DNA from: Dactylosporangium siamense
Lineage (GTDB): Bacteria > Actinomycetota > Actinomycetes > Mycobacteriales > Micromonosporaceae
NCBI RefSeq assembly: GCF_016862795.1
Contig: NZ_BONQ01000156.1
Span: 1-64,000 of the forward strand
Length of the DNA stretch: 64,000 nucleotides
Direction: 5' to 3'
The stretch's first letter is position 1. Each line of letters begins with the position of its first letter. The notes under the pieces were generated by a model. It saw nothing but the letters and a program-made list of their open reading frames with translations. It was not told where the DNA came from and did not search any database. Shown here one piece after another: positions 26,951 through 33,724 of this stretch. The position numbers and the translations under genes are program-made.

Positions 26951-27121
26951 TCAGGTTCCTTCGGGGGTGTGCCAGCCGGGACCGTCCGGGAAGGTGTGGC
27001 GGGCCCGGCTCTCGGCCCGCATCGTAGAGCTCGCCACGGTCTCGTTCACCTGGGCGACGCGGGCGGCGTCGAGCTGGACGCGCGCGTCATAGGTGTCCAG
27101 CGACACGAATCGGTTGGTCAT
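26951..27121 (-). CDS. 56-residue small protein at the head of the ABC operon
   Basis: ATG 27121 is preceded by a strong ribosome site (AGGGAGGGTC then ATG) and the frame ends at TGA 26951-26953, 10 bases before the lipoprotein start. The product begins MTNRFVSLDTYDARVQLDA and ends GPGWHTPEGT; it is hydrophilic with no membrane segment. I do not recognise it. It could be a true small protein, a translational leader for the transporter, or the retained end of a sugar-metabolism gene. The ribosome site and coupled position argue for translation. Confidence 0.55.
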   Translation of the reverse strand: MTNRFVSLDTYDARVQLDAARVAQVNETVASSTMRAESRARHTFPDGPGWHTPEGT

Positions 27122-27143
27122 GACCCTCCCTGCCGCAGTCCCT

Positions 27144-27270
27144 TCGGATACATCCGATGTCTAGCAGGCCCGACCCATGATCGGCAAGGGGCAAAATCTT
27201 GAAGCCTGTCGCTTTTGTTCGATGCGACAGAAGTTCGGCACCCTTCTTGACGAACCGATACCTCCGATGT
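27144..27270 (-). promoter_or_regulatory. candidate paired operators upstream of the ABC operon
   Basis: TCGGAT-AC-ATCCGA at 27144-27157 is a perfect 6+6 inverted repeat just upstream of the small ORF. A 14-base element GATACATCCGATGT (27147-27160) recurs as GATACCTCCGATGT at 27257-27270, 13 of 14 bases identical and 110 bases away, close to a half-integral number of helical turns. A second inverted repeat, CTGTCGC and GCGACAG (27206-27230), lies between them. The arrangement suggests binding sites of a LacI-like sugar repressor, which is not encoded in the window. Confidence 0.4.
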
Positions 27271-27371
27271 TCACTTCGTGTCGAGGGTTGTCCATGGTTC
27301 GATGAGCGGACCCACCGCTCGAAGTCCTGCGGACGACACCCTGCAGAGCGACGCCGACGCCGAGCAGGGTA

Positions 27372-27409
27372 GGCGCTAGTCCCGGAGGGGCCCCTCCGGG
27401 ACTGGCGCT
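27372..27409. repeat. 38-base near-perfect palindrome in a 530-base gene-free region
   Basis: GTCCCGGAGGGG and CCCCTCCGGGAC (27379-27402) are perfect inverted copies with no spacer. The flanks extend the RNA stem to 19 pairs with two G-U wobbles (27372-27390 with 27391-27409). No T-run follows. The surrounding stretch 27122-27653 contains the operators of the minus-strand ABC operon on its left and leads to the CBS gene on its right. I see no other convincing gene in it. Confidence 0.6.
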
Positions 27410-27653
27410 GTTTGCCGTCCCGTGCTGCTCCGCGCCTGCCGGCGCGGGGGTTCCCACCCCTCGACCCCCCATGCTCGCTGCGCCCGGCCGCCTCTTCCGC
27501 GCCCAAACTGCGGTGAACGGCTGACCTTCGCCATCGGCCGCTCGTGCAATGAACAACCTGCCCGTGCGGTGCGATGATGACCATCGCAGATCAACCTCAT
27601 CTGCGGCGGCATCCCGGCGTGCGGGCGCGGGGAGGGGCGGACCTGGAGGTGAC

Positions 27654-28097
27654 ATGCTGGTCAAAGACGTCATGACGGCGTTTCCGGCCTACATCAGGCT
27701 CGGCACGACCATCCGGCGGGCGGCCGAAGTGGTCAGCGTGTCCGAGGTCGGCCAGCTCATGGTCCTGGACCACGACGGGCGATTCATCGGGTCGGTGTCC
27801 GAGGAGGACCTGGTGCGCGCCATGCTGCCGGGGTTCGACGACGTGACCGAGGCCGGCGGCACCCTCGCCGACGCGTTCCGGCTGTTCCTGGAGCGCGGCC
27901 GGGCGCTCGCCGACCGGGTCGTCGACCCGCTCGTGGTGCGCGACGCGGCGACGGTCCGCTCCGGCGACGAGCTCGCCCGGGCCGCGATCGTGATGCTCGA
28001 CCGCGGCATCCGCCGGCTGCCGGTGGTCGACGACGGCACGCTCGTCGGCACGCTGTCGCGGGCCGACCTCTGCCGAGCGGTGATCTACCATTCCTGA
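27654..28097 (+). CDS. tandem CBS-domain protein
   Basis: The 147-residue protein starts at ATG 27654 after CTGGAGGTGAC. It has two CBS domains: residues about 1-60 (MLVKDVMTAFPAYIRLGTTI, VGQLMVLDHDGRFIGSVSEE) and about 80-147 (VVDPLVVRDAATVRSGDELA, GIRRLPVVDDGTLVGTLSRA). CBS pairs bind adenine nucleotides such as AMP, ATP, SAM or NAD(H) and act as energy or redox sensors. The stop TGA (28095-28097) overlaps the proposed start of the large fusion gene, so the two are translated together and the CBS protein may sense the nucleotide state for it (inference). Confidence 0.88.
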   Translation: MLVKDVMTAFPAYIRLGTTIRRAAEVVSVSEVGQLMVLDHDGRFIGSVSEEDLVRAMLPGFDDVTEAGGTLADAFRLFLERGRALADRVVDPLVVRDAATVRSGDELARAAIVMLDRGIRRLPVVDDGTLVGTLSRADLCRAVIYHS

Positions 28098-31000
28098 GCT
28101 CCGGCTGGTCATCACCGATCGGCACGCCGGCGGCAGTGCCGAGCGGGTGTGCACGCTGCCGGCGACGCTCGGGCGGGGCAGCGCGGCGGCGACGGTGGTG
28201 GTGCTGGACGACCGGGACGTCTCCCGGCGGCACGCCCGCCTCGAGCTCGACGGCGCCGACCTGGTCGTCACCGACCTGGGCAGCACCAACGGCACGTTCG
28301 TCAACGACGAGCGGGTGACGCGGCGGGTGCTCACCGCCGGGGATCGGCTGCGGATCGGCCGGTTCGACATCGGGTGGACGCTGATCGACCCGGACGCCAC
28401 GGCGTTCATGGACCCCGGCGAGCGGACGATGCTGCGGGCGCTCGAGCCGCCGGGCGTCGCCGCCCGGCGGGTGATCGAGGCGGCCGAGGCCGACAACCGG
28501 CGGGCCGGGCACGAGCTGGACGGGTTCCTGTCGCTGGAGCACGGTTTCCTGCCGGTCGACCCGCCGTTGACGGCGTTGCCGGAGTCGCACCGGGCCTGGG
28601 ACGACATGAGCGAGCGGCTGCCGGAGCTGTTCCGCCGGTTGTCGCTGCGCCGGGCGTTCGACGCCATGCCGGTCCTGGACGCCCGGCCGGAGGCACTGCC
28701 CGACCGGTACCTGCTGCGCGCCTCGACGCTGCTCGGCGTGTACGCCCACGCCTACCAGTACATGGCGGTCGACCCGCCGGGGGCGTTGCCGGAGTCGCTG
28801 CTGCGGCCGTGGACGCTGGTGTCGCGCCGGCTGGGCAAGCAGGTCCCGGCCGTGTCGTACATCGACCTGTTCTTCTACAACTGGCGGCTGCGTGATCCGG
28901 CCGGTCCGCGGGTCCTGGACAACATGGATCTGCTGGTGCCGACCTGGGACAACGCCGCCGAGCGGGTCTTCTACCTGGTCACGACCGAGTTCGCGATGGG
29001 GCTGACGCCGGTGCTCGGGGCGATGCTCGACGCGCAGGAGGCCGTCGCCGCCGACGACCCGGCCGCCGTCGAGCGGGCCCTGCTCGTCATCCTCGACCGG
29101 CTGCAGCACGTCACGCAGACCGTCTATCCGCAGATCGACCCGAACCCACGCGGGCGGCACCCGCTGGATCAGGTGCTGTGGGCCAAGACCGTCGGCACCG
29201 CGGGCGTGCCGATCTTCGACGGTGCGCCCAGCCCGAGCGGGACCGCGCAGCCGCAGATCCACGCCCTGGACGCGTTCCTGGAGCGCCGTGACTACGGTTC
29301 GCTGGTCGGGCGGCAGAGCACGTACCTCGCCGGGTTCTTCCCGCGGCACTGGCAGGACCTCGTCGCCGCACTGCGGGAGGTGTCGGTGCGCCAGTACGTC
29401 GAGGACACCCGCAACCCGGCACTGCGTGGCGTCTACAACGCCGTGCTCGACGCGTACGTCGGCGACCGCGGCTGGATGGGGCTGCACCGGATCAAGGCCT
29501 ACGGGTTCCTGGAGGTGTCGTTCAAGGTCGGCCGGCAGGTGACGACCGGCGCCCGGTTCACCGGCCTGTTCAAGGACCGGACCTGGGACAAGGTCGACCA
29601 CGAACTGGCCGTCGTGCGCGACGAGCGACGCCCCCCGGTGGGACCGCCGGTCGTGTTCGGGACCGCCCGCCGGAGCCGGGTCGTCACCGGCGCGTCCGGC
29701 GCGTGGACCTGCTACCTGGAGATCGACGTCGCCGGCCAGGGCGTGCACCACCTGCCCGGCGACCGGGTCGGAATTCTCCCTGAGCACGACGACGACCTGG
29801 TCCGGCGGACCGTGGCGGCCCTGCAGGCGACCGGCGACGAACTGGTGCGGCTCACCCCGCCGTGGCGGCGGGCGGTGGCCTGCCGGGCCGGATACGGCGA
29901 CGTCGACGTCCTGCCGCTGCGGACGCTGCTGCGCTTCGCCCGGCTCCGGCCGGTCGGGCGGGAGCTGGCGAAACAGCTCGCCGAACTGACCGCCGTCGGG
30001 TCCTGGCAGCGCATCGTCGACGCCCGCATGGAGGACCAATGGGAGCTGTGGGACGTCCTGAACCTGCTGTACGCGGGCGGCTATGACGTCACCCGGCTGT
30101 GGAAGGCGGATCCCGGCGACGCCGAAGCGTTCTGCGCGGTCGTCCCGCCGGAGCCGTTCCGGCTGTACTCCATCGCCTCGGTGCCGCCGCCGGGCCGCCC
30201 GGCCGGCACCCTGCACCTGGTCGTCGCCGGCCTCGAGTACACCTCCGCCCGGACGCCATGGTCCTACCCCCGGCAGCGCCGTGGCGCGGCGTCGCACTTC
30301 CTGCGCCGGGCCGGCGACGAGGGACGGCAGCGGCTGTCACTGCAGATCGTGCCCACCCCGCGGTTCCGGCTGCCGGACGATCCGGCGCGCCCCGTCGTCA
30401 TGTTCGCCGCCGGCTCCGGCGTCGCTCCGTTCCTCGGGTTCGTCGCCGCCCGCACCGGGCCCGGCGAGAACCTGCTCTACGTCGGGATCCGCACGCCGCA
30501 GGAGTACGTGGCGCACCCGGTCCTCGACGCGGCCGCGGCGGCGGGCCGGCTCACGTTCACCGTCGCGTTCTCCCGCGCCGACGCCGCGGTCGGCTTCGCC
30601 GACGGCCGCCACACCGTGCAGGACGGCCGCCGGCGCCGGGTCGACGACGTGATCCGCGCCGACGCGGACGCGCTGTGGGACCTCCTGCGCCCGGTCGATG
30701 ACGGCGGCCGCGGCGCGCACGTCTACGTGTGCGGCAGCGCGCCCTTCGCCGCCGCCGTCATCGAGGCGCTGACCGACGTCGTGCCCGGCGACGGCCGCGA
30801 GTTCATCCGCCGCCTGATCGCCGACGGGCGGCTCGGCCAGGACGTCTTCACCACGTATCTCGGCCACGCGCAGCAGGGCCCCCGCTTCGAGGTGTCGGAG
30901 CTGGCGCGACGCAACAGCGCGAACGCCGGCCACTGGATGGCGGTCGGTGGCGCCGTGTACGACGTCGGCGAGTTCCTGCACCTGCACATCGGCGGGCCGC

Positions 31001-31854
31001 ACATCATCCGCAACCACGCCGGCACGGACGCGACCGCCGCGTACCGCACGGTGCTGCACCACGCACACGCCGAGATCGACGCCCAGCTCGCCATGTATCA
31101 GATCGGCCACCTGCGGCGGCTGCGGTTCGGCGCCCGCTGGGGCGTCGTCCTCACCGAGGACGGACTGCACGCCCTCTCCCTGGAGCAGCTGTTCGCGACC
31201 TGGGTGCAGTTCGTGTACCTGCTCGCCGGCATGCAGAACGCACTCAGCGCCGACTTCGGCTTCATCACGTCGGTCGCCACCGCCGGGGAGGACCCGCGCG
31301 AGCTGACCCCGTTCAAGGCCCAGTACGTCCTCGAGGCGCACCGGCGGTTCCTCGTCAGCTATCTCGACGGCCTGGTTCACGAGGATCTGCGCACCCTGTG
31401 GCAGCGCACCGCCGGCTTCTGCGACCCGCATCTCGACATCCGCACCTTCGACACCGACCTCGCCGCCGTCGAGGCCGACCCGGACACGGAGCTCGTCCGC
31501 GGCAGCGTCCCCGCCGTCAAGGAGCTCCTCCTCGCCGGCGACGACCCGCGCCGCGTCACGGCACTGTGCCAGCTGTTCGCCGGCACCGACCTGCGCCTGC
31601 TCCGCGATCTGAAGACCGCGGTCCTGGACGGCGTCCGGGCCTTCGAGACCCACGAGGCCGACGTCATCGACCGTGCCGCGCCGGTCCTGCTGGACGCGGC
31701 GGGCCGGGTGCTGGCCATCGTCGCGGCGTACCACCACCGGCTCGCCGACCAGACCCGCGCCCACGGCATCACCTCCGCCGGCACCACCGAACCACCGATC
31801 CCGCCCGACCGCGGCCTCCCCGGCCACGGCGGCCCCCTCCAGCTACCGGACTGA
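28090..31854 (+). CDS. FHA - IDO-like heme dioxygenase - FAD/NAD(P)H reductase - cytochrome b5 fusion
   Basis: Residues are counted from GTG 28147; coding evidently begins 19 codons earlier because PELRLVITDRHAGG supplies the first FHA strand. ATT 28090, preceded by GGTGATC, is the only plausible codon. FHA (to about 80): LGRGS, SRRHARL, GSTNGTFVN. IDO-like domain (about 110-495): WDDMSERLPELFRRL, SYIDLFFYNWRLRDP, VRQYVEDTRNPALRGVYNAV and GLHRIKAYGF, whose His447 aligns with the proximal heme ligand of human IDO1. CPR-type reductase (about 500-905): LPGDRVGILPEHDDDLV, RLYSIAS (FAD), AAGSGVAPFLGF (NADP), YVCGSAPFAAAV. Cytochrome b5 (about 920-995): LHIGG with His947, and His971 after GTDATAAYRTVL. 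The last 240 residues are helical and unrecognised. Electrons could pass from NAD(P)H through FAD and b5 heme to the dioxygenase heme in one chain. The FHA domain suggests control by Ser/Thr phosphorylation. The substrate, tryptophan or another indole, is not proven. Confidence 0.85.
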   Translation: MPELRLVITDRHAGGSAERVCTLPATLGRGSAAATVVVLDDRDVSRRHARLELDGADLVVTDLGSTNGTFVNDERVTRRVLTAGDRLRIGRFDIGWTLIDPDATAFMDPGERTMLRALEPPGVAARRVIEAAEADNRRAGHELDGFLSLEHGFLPVDPPLTALPESHRAWDDMSERLPELFRRLSLRRAFDAMPVLDARPEALPDRYLLRASTLLGVYAHAYQYMAVDPPGALPESLLRPWTLVSRRLGKQVPAVSYIDLFFYNWRLRDPAGPRVLDNMDLLVPTWDNAAERVFYLVTTEFAMGLTPVLGAMLDAQEAVAADDPAAVERALLVILDRLQHVTQTVYPQIDPNPRGRHPLDQVLWAKTVGTAGVPIFDGAPSPSGTAQPQIHALDAFLERRDYGSLVGRQSTYLAGFFPRHWQDLVAALREVSVRQYVEDTRNPALRGVYNAVLDAYVGDRGWMGLHRIKAYGFLEVSFKVGRQVTTGARFTGLFKDRTWDKVDHELAVVRDERRPPVGPPVVFGTARRSRVVTGASGAWTCYLEIDVAGQGVHHLPGDRVGILPEHDDDLVRRTVAALQATGDELVRLTPPWRRAVACRAGYGDVDVLPLRTLLRFARLRPVGRELAKQLAELTAVGSWQRIVDARMEDQWELWDVLNLLYAGGYDVTRLWKADPGDAEAFCAVVPPEPFRLYSIASVPPPGRPAGTLHLVVAGLEYTSARTPWSYPRQRRGAASHFLRRAGDEGRQRLSLQIVPTPRFRLPDDPARPVVMFAAGSGVAPFLGFVAARTGPGENLLYVGIRTPQEYVAHPVLDAAAAAGRLTFTVAFSRADAAVGFADGRHTVQDGRRRRVDDVIRADADALWDLLRPVDDGGRGAHVYVCGSAPFAAAVIEALTDVVPGDGREFIRRLIADGRLGQDVFTTYLGHAQQGPRFEVSELARRNSANAGHWMAVGGAVYDVGEFLHLHIGGPHIIRNHAGTDATAAYRTVLHHAHAEIDAQLAMYQIGHLRRLRFGARWGVVLTEDGLHALSLEQLFATWVQFVYLLAGMQNALSADFGFITSVATAGEDPRELTPFKAQYVLEAHRRFLVSYLDGLVHEDLRTLWQRTAGFCDPHLDIRTFDTDLAAVEADPDTELVRGSVPAVKELLLAGDDPRRVTALCQLFAGTDLRLLRDLKTAVLDGVRAFETHEADVIDRAAPVLLDAAGRVLAIVAAYHHRLADQTRAHGITSAGTTEPPIPPDRGLPGHGGPLQLPD

Positions 31855-31897
31855 CCGCGCCCGTCGGCCGCCGAGATCCGTCGTCCGGGCGATGCGC

Positions 31898-32020
31898 TCA
31901 GGAGGCCGGGCTGCCTGGACGCCGCATGACGGCGTAGAAGTTCTCCTTCGCCAGGATGTTGACCAGCTCCCACGCTTCGCCCTCGAAGCCGACGTCTGAC
32001 GCCCGGGCCGCCGGCTCGGG
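31898..32020 (-). pseudogene. 3' fragment of a lost gene
   Basis: On the minus strand the frame ending at TGA 31898-31900 reads DVGFEGEAWELVNILAKENF followed by YAVMRRPGSPAS. It looks like the C-terminus of a real protein, but an in-frame stop at 32021-32023 leaves only about 40 codons with no start. It sits between two plus-strand genes. No function is assigned. Confidence 0.35.
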
Positions 32021-32072
32021 TCAGCGTCCCGCGACATCAGTCGATATCATCCAAACCGCTCATTGGGAGCGA

Positions 32073-33647
32073 ATGACCTGGGTGGCGGGGGCGGCAATGG
32101 CGGGGGCATCAACCAGTGAGTCGATCATCGAGTCGGGACCCGAACCCGGGCCGGTGAACCGGCGCGCGGTGCTGGCCGTGGCGGTCGTCCTGGTGCTGGT
32201 CGCCGTGGTCGGCGTGGTGCTGTGGCAGTCGTCCCGGGACACGGCCGCGCCCGGCGGGTCGCAGGCGCCGGCGGCCGCCGCCCGGAAACCGTCGGAGCTG
32301 TACGCGGCCGACGGCACGACACTCATCGCGCGGTTCGACACCGACGATCCCCGTGACGGCTGCGTGCGGGCCCCGGTCAACGACTGGGGCTTCTTCTGCG
32401 AGTACGTCGTCACGTGGTGGCAGGCGCAGGCCCTCTTCGGTGACGACGTGGCGCAGCGGACCGACCGGCTGCTGCACGGTGGGTACCGCATCGGCGGGTC
32501 GCTGGACCTCCAGCTGCAGGCCGGCACGAAACGGCGGGTCGACGCGCTGCTGCCGGTCACTGACCCGAAGGTGTTCTCCCTGGCCGCGATCGAGCCCGGC
32601 ACCGGCCTGGTCAAGACGATGGCGGTGAACCGCAACTTCCGCCGCCAGCCGCTGCCCACGAGCTCGGTGGACCAGAACCAGCCGCCGCTGCGACTTCCCG
32701 CCGGACCGGACACCGTGGCCCCGATCGTCTCCGGCGACGCGGACACGCCCGGCGAGGCGGCCGGTGCGCCCTTCATGATGTTCACCCTGGCGGCGGCGCT
32801 GGACAGCGGCCTCCGGCTGGACCACGCGATCGACACGAAACGGGTGTACCAGTCGAAGTACCGGATCGACCCGTCGAGCCCGGCAGCGTGCAACGGCGGG
32901 TACTGGTGCCCCGCCAACACCGGCGATCCGGCGTACCAGTCGGGCCGCCGCACCATGTGGGACGCGTTCGGTCACTCCGTGCTGACGTACTTCGTGGCGC
33001 TGGAGGAACAGGTCGGTGCCAACCAGGCCATCGCCATGGCCAAGCGCCTGGGCATCGCCTTCCGCAGCAAGGAGGACCAGACGCTCAGCGAGCCGGCGGC
33101 CAACGCGCAGTGGGGCGCGTTCACGCTCGGCGTCTCCGCGACCACGGCCCTGGACCTGGCCAACGCCTACGCGACCCTGGCCGCCGACGGCACCCACTGC
33201 GACCCCCTCCCGGTCGCCAAGGTCGCCGATTCCGGCGGACGCCCGGTCGCCGGCGTCGGACCGAACTGCGCGTCGGTGCTGCGCCCCGAGGTGGCCCGCG
33301 CCGCGATCGACGCGGGCCGTTGCCCGCTCGGCGACCGGTCCGCGTTCGGCGACCGCTGCGGCGCCGGCAAGGTCCTGACCACCCCCGTGCGCGCCGCCGT
33401 GGACCGCCCGGTGTCCGGCCAGTTCGGCCTGACCAGCAACCGCCGCACCTTCTCCCTGGTGATCGCCGCACCCCAGCTGGCGACCGCGGGCATGCTCACG
33501 ACGGCGCAGGGCGGCACCGCCCAGCTCGGCACCGGGGTGCCCGAGGCGGCGAGCGGGGTGATCGCCGGGGTGGCGCACGACGCCCTCGCCCCGCTGCCGG
33601 CCCGCGACTTCACCGCCCCGCCCCGGGAGCTCGCCCTCGCCGCCTGA
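32073..33647 (+). CDS. penicillin-binding-protein-like transpeptidase pseudoenzyme
   Basis: The 524-residue protein starts at ATG 32073 after GGGAGC. It has a short cytoplasmic tail, one membrane helix (AVLAVAVVLVLVAVVGVVLW), no transglycosylase domain, a linker domain (CEYVVTWWQAQALFGDDV, GGSLDLQLQAGTKRRVDALL) and a full transpeptidase fold. All three active-site motifs are altered: the SxxK motif reads GAPFMMFTLAAAL, so the serine is Ala and the lysine Met; the SxN motif reads HSVLTYFVALEEQ; and the KTG motif reads SGQFGLTSN where GKTGTT is expected. It cannot be an acyl-transferring enzyme. It may bind or position a real peptidoglycan synthase (inference). Confidence 0.82.
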   Translation: MTWVAGAAMAGASTSESIIESGPEPGPVNRRAVLAVAVVLVLVAVVGVVLWQSSRDTAAPGGSQAPAAAARKPSELYAADGTTLIARFDTDDPRDGCVRAPVNDWGFFCEYVVTWWQAQALFGDDVAQRTDRLLHGGYRIGGSLDLQLQAGTKRRVDALLPVTDPKVFSLAAIEPGTGLVKTMAVNRNFRRQPLPTSSVDQNQPPLRLPAGPDTVAPIVSGDADTPGEAAGAPFMMFTLAAALDSGLRLDHAIDTKRVYQSKYRIDPSSPAACNGGYWCPANTGDPAYQSGRRTMWDAFGHSVLTYFVALEEQVGANQAIAMAKRLGIAFRSKEDQTLSEPAANAQWGAFTLGVSATTALDLANAYATLAADGTHCDPLPVAKVADSGGRPVAGVGPNCASVLRPEVARAAIDAGRCPLGDRSAFGDRCGAGKVLTTPVRAAVDRPVSGQFGLTSNRRTFSLVIAAPQLATAGMLTTAQGGTAQLGTGVPEAASGVIAGVAHDALAPLPARDFTAPPRELALAA

Positions 33648-33674
33648 CCTCGGGAATTTGCCCGCGCGTGCGCT

Positions 33675-33712
33675 GACAACCCGAAGGATCCGCCGCGATC
33701 CTCCGGGTTGTC
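33675..33712. terminator. bidirectional hairpin terminator
   Basis: GACAACCCGAAGGATC (33675-33690) pairs with GATCCTCCGGGTTGTC (33697-33712) with one mismatch across a CGCCGC loop. It lies in the 77-base gap between the convergent pseudo-transpeptidase and fucosidase genes. Confidence 0.8.
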
Positions 33713-33724
33713 GCAAAGATCCGG

